DNA from: Spirochaetaceae bacterium
GTDB taxonomy: Bacteria; Spirochaetota; Spirochaetia; Treponematales; Treponemataceae
Direction: 5' to 3'
Length of the DNA: 21,553 nucleotides
Assembly (NCBI GenBank): GCA_017382775.1
Contig: JAFNZQ010000043.1
Span: 1 to 21,553, forward strand
Positions 1 to 8,887 of the stretch are shown here, in pieces. The first letter of the stretch is position 1. Each line of letters begins with the position of its first letter. Under the pieces are notes generated by a model, which was not told the DNA's origin, did no database searches, and saw only the letters and a list, made by a program, of their open reading frames with translations. The translations under genes were made by a program, and so were the position numbers.

Positions 1-3000
1 ATTGGTGCCATTGACGCTTCCCGTTAAGTTGGTAAAATAATATCGGGGCCATCTGCCGGCACCGTAGGATTCTGCACCGAGTTTTCCTTTAATGGTCATA
101 AAGTTTCCGTGTACGCTATCAAAGATAAAAGCCCACATTCCAACTCCAGAGGAACTTCTCCTATATACATAGCCTGACATTCCGGAGGGTGTATCCCGTT
201 TCCAGGACAGAGTAGATTGCCAATTGCATGTATTCTGTATTGCAGGTCTCATCACCTGACCGGCGGCACAGGCAAATTCTTCGTGGGTAATTTCTCTGGC
301 GCCCCAGGCAGTGTTGGAGGAGGCTGCGGAATAGGAACGACGTCCGCTTTCCGGGTCGGTAACGTAGGCACGTACACGGAAAGTGTGCTTATAATTGTTG
401 AGAACCTTCAACATATCCAAACCGGTGTTGTAGGCACTGTCGCCGGACTTTTTGCCGTCAAAACCGAAAGTGCTCAAAACCGCTTGGTAAGCCACATTGC
501 TGCGACCCTGTTGGTTTATGGTCAATGGAAGATCGGCAATAACGCGGTAGTCCCCACCAATGTCGTTGTTCTGCACTTCCACAATGAAGCCGGAGGGTTG
601 TGCAACCCGGTTTTGGCTGTTATCGTCACCCAAAACACGCCAAGAAACCAATTCCTGGAAGGTTTTTACACCGTTTTTGGTGAGTTGCACCGTGTTATCA
701 CGAGTAAGAACCATGCTACCGGAATCGGTGTTGAAAGTACGATTTCGGCTAACTCCGCTCATGGTGATTGAACCCAGTTTGTAACCGCGATTGTTTCCGA
801 CCTTTTCCAAGGAAGCAACATAATCGGCATCCTTAGCGGGAGAAATATTGCCGTCTCCTGCCACTGCAACGACCATGTAGTCGTACATGGTGTAAGCCTG
901 GGCTGTGCCATCCAAATAGGAAGTATCGCTTTTCGAAGGATTAGAAATGTTTTCCCAGGAAGCGGTGCCAACTTTACGGCGGTAAATTCGATAACCGCCA
1001 CTGGGTTTCACGGCGGAATATTTTCCGGGCTTCGGCGGATTCCATGTAATGCGAATCTTGTCGAAAACGGCCTTGTTTAACTCAGTACTGTTGAGAACAG
1101 AGTTAATTGCAACACTGTCGCCTGCAACGGAATATTCATCGTCATAACCGCGGGAAACGACAGCATTGGTGGGATATCCCAAAACGTAGCCCGCAACGGT
1201 GGGAACATCTTCCAAAACGTATTTAACTTGTGAAATGCTGCGATTATAGTGAGGAATAACCTTATATTCAAATGCTGTATCCCAAGCCATTTGTGACTGA
1301 TTTTCCACCCATGAACCGTACATTTCTCCGGCGATTGCCTTGGCCGCTTCTTTTTTGTCATCGAAAACCACCTTGTCCGTTAAGACGAAACGGTTGCCGT
1401 CAATGACCAATTCGCAAATTTCAGTGTCTTCTATAAGGGATGTTCCGCCAAGGGCAACAACCCAGTTGCCTGTTTTCTCATCAAGGTAAACAACGTATTC
1501 ATCCACAATTTCGTCGGTACGATTGCGGTAAATACGATAGGCCTTTGCACCGTTAAGGTGATTCCATGCGATTTCCACATAATTGTGGCTTTCGGCCTTG
1601 GTGGCGGAAACTTCAACTTCCGCAGGGCCGAAAAGGTTAATGAAAGAATCGGCCTGCGTTGCTTCTTGAGCGACGGCTTGTACCCTCACTTCCAAGGGTT
1701 TTCCGCTCTTTGAATAATCGGTGGCATCGGGGTGAGTAATGTAGGCGGTGTATTTGTCGCCCAAACGAGTAACGGAAATGTTGCTGTAAGAAACGGGATC
1801 CGTTCCGGTAAAATCACCGGGGTTAATGGCGGAAGATACAACTTCCTCGCCGTCAGCGGTGGTGTACTTCAAAAGATAGTGTTCGGCAGCCGGCGTTTCC
1901 GTCCATTCCACCTTAATTTGGTCGTAGGAATGGGTTCCGTAAGGTACGTTGATGGAAGGAGCACCCAAGGTGGTGAAGTCAACTTCCGGAGTTTCTGCTT
2001 TCAAGCCGTTACGCACCGCTTGAAGTTTTGCGGAATAGGTTTTGCCGCTTTCCAGACCGGTCAAGGTAAAGTTGGAGGACTCAATGTCGGCAAATTCGTT
2101 GGATAAATCCCCGTCCACGCCGTAGAAAAGAGTGTATTCCACATCGTCTTCAAAGTCGCAACCCAATCCTGTTATGGGATCAACACCGTACATGGTGATT
2201 TTCGAGGAAGAGATAAATCCGTCGGTGGCAACAATTTTATTCAAATAAGGTGCCGGTGTGGTGGTAAACAAAATTTCGTTTGTGGACTTGGAAATTTCCA
2301 TAAGATCTGCAAACTCGGCGGGATTTTCCCCAATGTATTTGCCTGTAAGGTTGAATTGTACATACAGGACCGTTCCGTCAAAGGCTTGGGAATAGGTGAA
2401 AACCGTTCCGTCTTCGACACAGAGGAAGCCCTCGGCGTTGATGGTCAAATTCTCACTCAAAACCACTTCCGGATCAAAACTTGCCGCATCGCCGATTTTG
2501 CAGGCCATGGATAAAGTGAAGGAAACAGGCTCCGAAATGTCTCGCCAATCTGTTTGGAAAGAAACAGTTTCGGTACCCGATGAGCCTTCCGTAATTTTTT
2601 CGGTAGTTACAGTATTTAATGAAGAAATGTTTCGTAATAATGAGGCGGATAAAACCTCGGTTTTTTCACCCTTTGTGTCTGCGCCGTTGTCGTGGGTGGT
2701 GAAATCACCCCATGAGACAATTTCGTAGTCGTAAACTTCGCCGCTTTTCAAGGCAGTGGAATCAAAAACGGTAAGAACCTGTTCCTTGTTGTAAAGGCTA
2801 AAATCGGCCTTGGTTCCTTCCGCATACACTTTGAAGCCGTCAAGTTCCACACCAATTCCGCCGGTGGGAGTGATGGTTTCAAACATGTTCAATCCTGCCA
2901 AAGATCGGCGAATTTCAAAATAAACGGAACGGCGTTCCCAAGTATCGTCGCTTTTCTTTATTTCCACATAGGGAGGTGTGGTGAATTTAAGAGCAATCTT

Positions 3001-3767
3001 GTCCGGATACATTCCCGAAGAAACAGCAAAGTTTGTGGCAGGGGAAGCGACAACTCTGTGAAGAGTTTCGTGGTCCATGGGAATGCTCTCTTCCCATTCT
3101 TCGGGATTTTCTTTAAGATAAGCCCGAACTTTGAAGAAATAATTTGTTCCGGAATCCAAAACGTTTCCGAATTTCCAGTTTGTGTTTGCCACACCTTCTT
3201 CATCGGGGAAGAAAGTGGCGGCCAAGGTGAAATTTGATTCATCTTTGCCGTAATATACTTCATAGCAAACTTCGGTTTCGTAACTTGCATATTCGCTTCC
3301 GTCGCGGAAGTTATTCATTTGCCAACTTATTCCGCCATCATCACCGTCCCAAGTAATTTGGGGCGCGGCCAAAGTTGTACCAAATTGCAGAAGACTGAAA
3401 GAACTGTAAGTGTTGCCGTTTTTGGCTCGAACCTTGTAGAGGCGACCACTGCCCGCTTCACAATCAAGGATTGCCGAAGCTGATGTGAACACTCCCGTTT
3501 CTCGTACAAATTCGTCAGTATGGTTTTGTGCAGACCAAATTTCGTACTCTTTGGCACCCCGTACCGGAGTCCAAGAAAGTTCGATTCGTCTGTATAAACC
3601 GTGGGAAACGGTGAAGTTGGTGGGAGCGCTCCATCCCGTTGAATTGGATGAAGGACCTCCGGCCGACATACCTTTTTTCCCATCGGGCAGAGTTAATTGC
3701 TTGCAGGAAAAAACCCGAGACAGCCAACTAAAACAAATACACACAAATAAAAATATTTCTTCATCAT
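1..3767 (-). CDS. Giant fibronectin-III-type lipoprotein, 3' end outside window, frameshifted at the signal peptide
   Basis: One frame on the minus strand is open without a stop from 3795 down to base 1, giving 1,235 residues from the codon at 3703-3705 onward. It reads as a chain of beta-rich fibronectin-III-like modules. Typical signatures are IELSWTPVRGAKEYEIW near 3550-3590, VEIAWNHLNGAKAYRIYRN near 1530-1590 and IRITWNPP...GGYRIYRR near 975-1065. That frame has no ATG before 3667-3669. A second frame starting ATG ATG at 3767 encodes a clear lipoprotein signal peptide, MMKKYFYLCVFVLVGC, with lipobox LVGC and its Cys at 3720-3722. It hits TAA at 3693-3695. The frames join if one base is added to the A6 run at 3708-3713, giving ...LGFFSCKQLTLPDG. 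I therefore annotate one gene from 3767. The alternative is a GTG start at 3744-3742, which would give a poor signal sequence. The role is unknown; surface adhesion or carbohydrate binding is only a guess from FnIII content. Confidence 0.8.
3708..3713. other. A6 (T6 on coding strand) tract at the frame junction of the lipoprotein
   Basis: Six consecutive A on the plus strand read as TTT TTT (Phe-Phe) in the signal-peptide frame. A seventh base, or a -1 ribosomal slip on the U6 run, would carry the signal peptide into the 1,235-codon body frame. The tract lies directly after the lipobox region. Confidence 0.7.
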
Positions 3768-3781
3768 AATAAAGTAATGGT

Positions 3782-3787
3782 ACTATA
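3782..3787 (-). promoter_or_regulatory. Possible -10 box for the FnIII lipoprotein gene
   Basis: TATAGT on the minus strand lies 14 bases before the ATG at 3767. No good -35 hexamer is found 16-18 bases upstream and no Shine-Dalgarno sequence precedes the ATG. If real, the leader would be about 8 bases long and the promoter may depend on an activator bound to the palindromes upstream. This is a weak call. Confidence 0.35.
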
Positions 3788-3833
3788 TTTTGGCCCTAAA
3801 ATCAATGTGTTTTTTTTATCCGCGATTCAAAAA

Positions 3834-3899
3834 GTGACAGATTCACATTTTTTGTAATGTAAAATTGGTCAAAATGTGGATAAGTGTAACAGTTGTCAC
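3834..3899. promoter_or_regulatory. Two operator-like palindromes upstream of the FnIII lipoprotein
   Basis: Site 1 is GTGACAGATTCAC at 3834-3846 and site 2 is GTAACAGTTGTCAC at 3886-3899. Both are interrupted dyads built from G-T-N-A-C-A and its complement, and both are followed by A and a T run (3848-3853 and 3901-3907). The same core recurs in the hairpin at 3910-3940. The layout resembles CRP/FNR-family operators; that is inference, not an identification. A perfect DnaA-box match, TTATCCACA on the minus strand, lies between them at 3875-3883. Confidence 0.45.
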
Positions 3900-3909
3900 A
3901 TTTTTTTCG

Positions 3910-3940
3910 AACAAAAAATGACAAAGTGTCATTTTTTGTT
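3910..3940. repeat. Perfect 14-bp inverted repeat, 3-nt loop
   Basis: The arm AACAAAAAATGACA at 3910-3923 is exactly complementary to 3927-3940, around the loop AAG. Its core ATGACA-N3-TGTCAT matches the two palindromes at 3834-3899. It could end lon transcripts, since an A run and a T run flank the stem on either strand, or serve as a third operator for the lipoprotein gene. The sequence does not decide between them. Confidence 0.6.
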
Positions 3941-4001
3941 AAAGTTCTCTTAAAAGGTGACGAGCATGGCATTTAAATGTGTTTTCAATCTTCCCGGCGG
4001 G

Positions 4002-4044
4002 CATCTTCCGGCATTAAACACAGGGCGTGATACACCGGAAGATG
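4002..4044. repeat. 10-bp inverted repeat downstream of lon
   Basis: CATCTTCCGG at 4002-4011 is exactly repeated in inverted form at 4035-4044, separated by 23 bases. It begins 40 bases past the lon stop codon in the direction of lon transcription. No T run follows it on the minus strand, so it is better seen as a possible 3'-end stabilising hairpin than as a classical terminator. Confidence 0.4.
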
Positions 4045-4083
4045 AAGTTCTTGTATCTTGTAGGTTTCAGTATCGGAAATTAC

Positions 4084-6519
4084 TTATTTTGCCTTTCCGA
4101 AAGCTATTTCCAAAACCTCTTCCATGCGAGAAACCGGATAAAAGGTAAGGCCTTTTTTCACGTTTTCGGGGATTTTTTCCAAATCCCGCATATTGGCCTT
4201 GGGAATTATTATCTTTCGGATTTTATTCCGTTTTGCGGCAACGGTTTTTTCCTTTAATCCGCCAATGGGTAGAACCTGTCCGGTGAGGGAAAGTTCCCCC
4301 GTCATTGCCAAATTGGGACGGATTTTCTTCCCGGTTATGAGTGAATAAAGGGCCGTGGCCATGGTTATTCCGGCGGAAGGTCCGTCTTTCGGTGTGGCAC
4401 CCTCCGGAACGTGGAGGTGAATGGAATGGGTTTCCAGCCATCGCGGTGTAATCTTTCCCTTTTTGAGGAAGTGGGCACTAATCCAGTTTTTGGCAATCAT
4501 TGCGGACTCTTTCATAACATCACCCAGTTGTCCGGTGAGTTGCAATCCGCCCTTTCCCGGAGAAGACTGCATGGCAACGGATTCGATAATCATGGTGTCG
4601 CCACCCATGCTTGTCCAAGCCAAACCGATGGCCGTTCCTGCCACATCGGCTTTTTTAATGTCATCGTCGCTGAAAGGCGGCTTCCCAAGATATTTTTTCA
4701 AATCCTCATCGGTGAGTTCCTTTTCTTTCAGAAGCAAATTTCGCGTCTCTTCGTCGGAAACGGAATCGATGAGCATTTTTCCGTCCTTTGCCTCCACGGT
4801 TTTGAAATCCACATTTTCCAGCAATTCCGTGGTGTATTTTCGATGGATTTTGTCCAAACAGGCTTCCATGTTTCGAACGCCGGATTCCCGAGCGTAGAAA
4901 TTGGCAATTTCCAAAAGGATTTTGGAGGAATAAACAACCTGGTTTTTCTGCAAACCGTTCTTTTTAAGACTTTTGGGAACAAGGTATTTTTTTGCGATTT
5001 GTACCTTTTCTTGATCCACATAGCCGGAAAGATTGATTATTTCCGCCCTATCCAAAAGGGGTTCCAAAACGTTGTCCAAAGTGTTTGCGGTTAAGATGAA
5101 AAGAACGTCGGATAAATCAAAGGGCAAATCCAAATAGTAATCGCGGAAAGCGGAATTTTGCTCCGGATCGAGGATTTCCAATAAAACACTGGCCGGATCT
5201 CCGCGATTTCCGCCGTGACCCATTTTGTCAACCTCGTCTATCATGAAAACCGGTGAACGGGATTTGGTGATTTTCAATCCTTGGAGGATTTTACCCGGCA
5301 AGGCTCCGATATAGGTTCGTCTGTGGCCTTTCAACTCGTCCGCATCAGTTAATCCGCCTACGGAAAAACGGAAAAAGGGCTTGTTCATTGCCCGCGCAAT
5401 GGATTTTCCCACGCTGGTTTTTCCCACTCCCGGCGGTCCCACCAACAAAATGATGGCGCCTTTGTTGTCGTTTTTCATTTTTCGCACCGAAAGGTATTCG
5501 AAAATGCGTTTTTTAACGTCTTCCATTCCGTAGTGGTCGTTTTCCAGCGTCTTTTTTGCCTTTGTCAAACTGAAATTGGCCACAGTGTTGTCACGCCAAG
5601 GCAGCGATGCAACCAAATCCAGGTAATTTCGGGAAACGGTGTATTCCGGTGACGAGGGTTCCAAAAGGGCGAATTTATCCAATTCGTCATCCAAGGTTTC
5701 CTTTATTTCGCCGGTGAAGTTCAAAGCTTCGATTTTTTCCTTGAATTTTTCGTAATCCCGATTTTTCGCATCCGTGGGGATGTTCAGCTCGTTTTTGATT
5801 GCATCCAGTTCTTCACGCAAAAAATGTTCCCGTTGGCTTTTTTCGATGCGTTCGTTCAACTCGTTTTGAATCTTCTTTTGAATATGAAGTAATTCCTGTT
5901 CCCGTTTTACGAAAATCAAGACGGAATAAATACGTTTCAGAACATCGGCTTCTTCCAAGATTTTTTGCTGCTCTTCCTTTTCCAAGTTAAGAACGGAGGC
6001 AATAAAGTCCGCAATCTTTCCGGGGTTGTCGATATTCACCATGTTGAGGCGCATTTCTTCGGAAAAAAGAGGGTTGTTCTCCGCGCTTTCCTTCATTTCG
6101 CTAAGGAGCGTTCGAGCATAGGCCTTTATTTTAACGGGATCTTCCCACAAATCTTCAATATATTCCACCGCCGCCGACATGGGATTTTGCCTGCTCAAAA
6201 CCCGTTTAATTTTGAAACGCTTTATGGTGGAAATAAAAACGTTTACGCCACCGTCGGGAAGATTCACCTTTTTCATAATGCGAGCGACGCAACCGATTTT
6301 GTGAAGATCAGCCACTTCCGGATTTGCCACTTCGGTGTTTTGCAGAACCAAACCGATAAGTCCGTCACTTTCATAGGCCCTTTCGATTACATTCAAATCT
6401 TCCGCCGTATTCACCATCAGAGGGGTAAAAATTCCCGGAAAAATCGGCCTTCCGTTAAGGGCGATGAGCAGTAAACGGTTTGGCAAAACTTGATCCACAG
6501 TCGTAATTTCCTTTTCCAT
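4084..6519 (-). CDS. lon: ATP-dependent protease LonA
   Basis: This is an 811-residue LonA, the soluble hexameric AAA+ serine protease that degrades misfolded and regulatory proteins. The N-terminal substrate-recognition domain covers about residues 10-205, followed by a coiled-coil stretch at about 205-260. The ATPase domain has Walker A GPPGVGKT at 361-368 and Walker B FMIDEVDK at 425-432. The C-terminal protease domain has PKDGPSAG with catalytic Ser715 and GGLKEK with Lys758; the 43-residue spacing equals that of the E. coli Ser679/Lys722 dyad. Length is normal and nothing is missing. The ATG at 6519 follows a GAGG ribosome-binding site about 6 bases upstream. The gene is transcribed away from pnp. 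No CIRCE-type heat-shock operator was seen. Confidence 0.98.
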   Translation of the reverse strand: MEKEITTVDQVLPNRLLLIALNGRPIFPGIFTPLMVNTAEDLNVIERAYESDGLIGLVLQNTEVANPEVADLHKIGCVARIMKKVNLPDGGVNVFISTIKRFKIKRVLSRQNPMSAAVEYIEDLWEDPVKIKAYARTLLSEMKESAENNPLFSEEMRLNMVNIDNPGKIADFIASVLNLEKEEQQKILEEADVLKRIYSVLIFVKREQELLHIQKKIQNELNERIEKSQREHFLREELDAIKNELNIPTDAKNRDYEKFKEKIEALNFTGEIKETLDDELDKFALLEPSSPEYTVSRNYLDLVASLPWRDNTVANFSLTKAKKTLENDHYGMEDVKKRIFEYLSVRKMKNDNKGAIILLVGPPGVGKTSVGKSIARAMNKPFFRFSVGGLTDADELKGHRRTYIGALPGKILQGLKITKSRSPVFMIDEVDKMGHGGNRGDPASVLLEILDPEQNSAFRDYYLDLPFDLSDVLFILTANTLDNVLEPLLDRAEIINLSGYVDQEKVQIAKKYLVPKSLKKNGLQKNQVVYSSKILLEIANFYARESGVRNMEACLDKIHRKYTTELLENVDFKTVEAKDGKMLIDSVSDEETRNLLLKEKELTDEDLKKYLGKPPFSDDDIKKADVAGTAIGLAWTSMGGDTMIIESVAMQSSPGKGGLQLTGQLGDVMKESAMIAKNWISAHFLKKGKITPRWLETHSIHLHVPEGATPKDGPSAGITMATALYSLITGKKIRPNLAMTGELSLTGQVLPIGGLKEKTVAAKRNKIRKIIIPKANMRDLEKIPENVKKGLTFYPVSRMEEVLEIAFGKAK

Positions 6520-6535
6520 AAAAAAACCTCATTTT

Positions 6536-6564
6536 ATAATATCACTTTTTGTTAAAAAAAACAA
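6536..6564 (-). promoter_or_regulatory. lon promoter, extended -10 type
   Basis: On the minus strand the -35 TTGTTT (6564-6559) and -10 TATTAT (6541-6536) are separated by 17 bases ending in TGA, which is an extended -10. The predicted start leaves a leader of about 10 bases containing AGG just before the lon ATG. Confidence 0.6.
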
Positions 6565-6667
6565 TAGGAAAATCAAAATTTTTCAAAATTTTAAATTTTT
6601 TGAATTTCCCTTTTTGATGAAGCAAAAGGGGAGAAATAAAAAAAAATGTATAATCGGATAAAATCCC

Positions 6668-6696
6668 TTGCCAAAAAAAAATTTTTGGTATATAAT
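6668..6696 (+). promoter_or_regulatory. pnp promoter
   Basis: TTGCCA at 6668-6673, a 17-base spacer and a perfect TATAAT at 6691-6696. The spacer contains an A9T5 block flanked by CC and GG, an A-tract dyad likely to bend DNA. Transcription should start near 6703, which rules out any pnp start codon upstream of that point. Confidence 0.75.
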
Positions 6697-6735
6697 ATGG
6701 AAGACAGTTTAGGATTTTTAAGGAGAGAAAGAAAC

Positions 6736-8814
6736 ATGATGCAGAGAGTTTCTATGAAAATCGGAGACCACGAATTGGTCTTGGAAACAGGAAGAATGGC
6801 CAAACAGGCAAACGGTGCCGTTTTGGCAACATATGCGGGAAGTGCCGTTTTGGCAACAGTTTGTTGCTCAACATCATCACAAGAAGGTTTAGATTACGTT
6901 CCTTTAACGGTTGATTATAACGAAAAATATTACGCTGCGGGAAAAATCCCCGGTGGCTTCATAAAGCGCGAAGGCCGACCGAAAGACAAAGAAATTTTGG
7001 TTTCACGATTGATTGATCGTCCCATGCGACCTTTATTCGATAAATCCTTTGGACGTGACATTCAGTTGATTCCCACCTGCATTTCCACCGATATGGAAAA
7101 CCCGCCGGACATGATTGCCATTATTGCCGCATCGGCTGCGGTACATATTTCCGACATTCCCTTTAACGGACCTGTGGGCGGCGTTCGTATTGCCTACAAA
7201 GACGGCGAATTTTTGATGAATCCCCGTTTCGAGCAAATTGAAAACGCCGACATGGAAATTGTTGTTGCCGGAACTGCGGAAGGCATTACCATGGTTGAAG
7301 GCGGCGCAAAGGAAGTTTCCGAAGAAGTGATGCTGGAAGCCTTGGAAAAAGGAAAGGAATTTATTAAAAACCTTTGCGATTTGCAAGAACAGTTGCGAAA
7401 ACTTTGCGGTAAAGAAAAGTTGCCCCTTTGCCCCTTACAGGCAGAGTTGGAAAACAAGGACGAAATCCGTTCCGCCGCTTATCCCTTGTTGGAAGAAGCC
7501 AGTTTTATAAAAGCCAAGTTGGAACGCCACGAAAAACTTCACGCTATTCAGGCCGAATTTGAAGAAAAATACGCCGCTCAGTTGGAAGACGAAATTCAGA
7601 AAAAACTTTTCGATGCCCTTTTCGAGCAAATGCAGTACGAAATCCTTCGCAGCAACATCTTGGAGAAAAATCAACGTCTCGACGGTCGAACCACGGAGGA
7701 AATTCGACAAATCACCTGCGAAATCGGTGTTCTTCCTCGGCCTCACGGTTCTGCCCTGTTTACCCGTGGCGAAACCCAGTCCCTTTCCGTGGCCACCTTG
7801 GGAACCAGTTTTGACGAACAAAGCTACGACGACATTGACGGCGATCGTTCGGAAAATTTCTTGCTGCATTACAACTTTCCGCCCTATTCCGTAGGCGAAG
7901 TCGGCCGTTTCGGCGGCACGGGACGTCGCGAAATCGGTCACGGCAATTTGGCTCGTCGCTCTTTGGAGCCAATGGTTCCTTCAAAAGAGGCTTTCCCCTA
8001 CACAATCCGTGTTGTTTCCGAAATTTTGGAATCCAACGGTTCGTCCTCCATGGCAACCGTTTGTGGCGGAACGCTTTGTATGCTTCACGCCGGTGTTCCC
8101 ATGAAAAAACCGGTGGCGGGAATTGCCATGGGACTTATCACCGAGGGCGACAAATACGCCATTTTGAGCGACATTCTCGGAGATGAAGACCATTTAGGCG
8201 ACATGGACTTTAAGGTTGCCGGAACGGAAGACGGAATTACCGGCTTCCAAATGGATATTAAAATCGCCGGAGTTTCTACCGAAATAATGAAAAACGCATT
8301 GGCCCAAGCAAAACGCGGCCGAATGCACATTTTGGGAATAATGAACCAAACAATCAGCAAGCCCAATCCCACCATAAGCGAGTATGCGCCTAAGGTTGAA
8401 GCAATCAAGATTGATCCGGACAAGTTGGGATTATTGATTGGACCCGGCGGAAAAACCATTAAAGGAATTTGCGAGGCTCACAGCGTTACAATCAACACCG
8501 AAAATGACGGAACCGTAACAATTTACGCCCGAAACACCAAGGTTGCGGCATCGGCCAAGGCTGCGGTAATGGCAATCGTTGCAGACCCCGAAGTGGGACA
8601 AATCTACAACGGAACGGTGAAAAAAGTAATGGATTTCGGTGCCTTCATCGAAATCCTTCCCGGAAAAGAAGGCCTTTGTCACATTTCCAAATTCTCGGAA
8701 AAACGCCTTGCTTCCATGGAGGGCGTGTGTAAAGAAGGCGACCAAATCAAAGTAAAATTGCTCGAAATCGACAAGATGGGACGATTAAACCTGTCCTATA
8801 TTGATGCAAATTAA
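6736..8814 (+). CDS. pnp: Polyribonucleotide nucleotidyltransferase (PNPase)
   Basis: PNPase is a trimeric phosphorolytic 3'-to-5' exoribonuclease of mRNA decay. The frame is open from 6646, but the promoter lies inside that extension, so the start is placed at ATG 6736, preceded by AAGGAG at 6720-6725. This gives 692 residues, within the family's usual length. The first RNase PH domain is at about 5-145. The second has the DIDGDR and RFGGTGRREIGHG signatures and the catalytic region GDEDHLGDMDFKVAG. The KH domain has LLIGPGGKT at about 566-574. The S1 domain runs from about residue 621 to the end (FGAFIEI...GLCHISKFS). All domains are intact. It is monocistronic: its own promoter precedes it and a terminator follows directly. 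The rpsO partner often found upstream in other bacteria is absent. Confidence 0.98.
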   Translation: MMQRVSMKIGDHELVLETGRMAKQANGAVLATYAGSAVLATVCCSTSSQEGLDYVPLTVDYNEKYYAAGKIPGGFIKREGRPKDKEILVSRLIDRPMRPLFDKSFGRDIQLIPTCISTDMENPPDMIAIIAASAAVHISDIPFNGPVGGVRIAYKDGEFLMNPRFEQIENADMEIVVAGTAEGITMVEGGAKEVSEEVMLEALEKGKEFIKNLCDLQEQLRKLCGKEKLPLCPLQAELENKDEIRSAAYPLLEEASFIKAKLERHEKLHAIQAEFEEKYAAQLEDEIQKKLFDALFEQMQYEILRSNILEKNQRLDGRTTEEIRQITCEIGVLPRPHGSALFTRGETQSLSVATLGTSFDEQSYDDIDGDRSENFLLHYNFPPYSVGEVGRFGGTGRREIGHGNLARRSLEPMVPSKEAFPYTIRVVSEILESNGSSSMATVCGGTLCMLHAGVPMKKPVAGIAMGLITEGDKYAILSDILGDEDHLGDMDFKVAGTEDGITGFQMDIKIAGVSTEIMKNALAQAKRGRMHILGIMNQTISKPNPTISEYAPKVEAIKIDPDKLGLLIGPGGKTIKGICEAHSVTINTENDGTVTIYARNTKVAASAKAAVMAIVADPEVGQIYNGTVKKVMDFGAFIEILPGKEGLCHISKFSEKRLASMEGVCKEGDQIKVKLLEIDKMGRLNLSYIDAN

Positions 8815-8832
8815 CAGACTTTGATTTTATCG

Positions 8833-8861
8833 AAAGGGCGGCATGAAGTCGCCCTTTTTTT
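8833..8861 (+). terminator. Intrinsic terminator of pnp
   Basis: The stem AAAGGGCG (8833-8840) pairs with CGCCCTTT (8850-8857) around a 9-base loop and runs into a T7 tract (8855-8861), 18 bases after the pnp stop. The nuclease gene ends from the other side at 8888, so the hairpin may also help that transcript end, but it lacks a good T tract in that direction. Confidence 0.9.
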
Positions 8862-8887
8862 GTTTCCAAAGGTGAGCGAGCCGTTTT

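Noticed and set aside
217..771. 184-codon plus-strand frame opposite the FnIII lipoprotein
   Set aside because: Shadow of the long FnIII frame, which is open across the whole region and has recognisable domain signatures.
1..3768. Tandem DNA repeats in the FnIII gene
   Set aside because: Domains repeat at the protein-fold level only; no near-identical nucleotide repeats were seen.
3957..4148. Small plus-strand open frame of 63 codons in the lon 3' spacer
   Set aside because: It overlaps the end of lon in antisense, includes the inverted repeat, and shows no protein-like features.
4411..5094. 227-codon open frame on the plus strand opposite lon
   Set aside because: Antisense shadow of an intact, highly conserved lon gene. 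No ribosome-binding site or promoter, and the composition is unlike a protein.
6646..6735. Longer pnp start 30 codons upstream
   Set aside because: The -35/-10 promoter (6668-6696) lies inside this extension, and a good Shine-Dalgarno sequence precedes 6736, where family similarity begins.
7435..7941. 168-codon minus-strand frame opposite pnp
   Set aside because: Antisense shadow of PNPase; no start signals.
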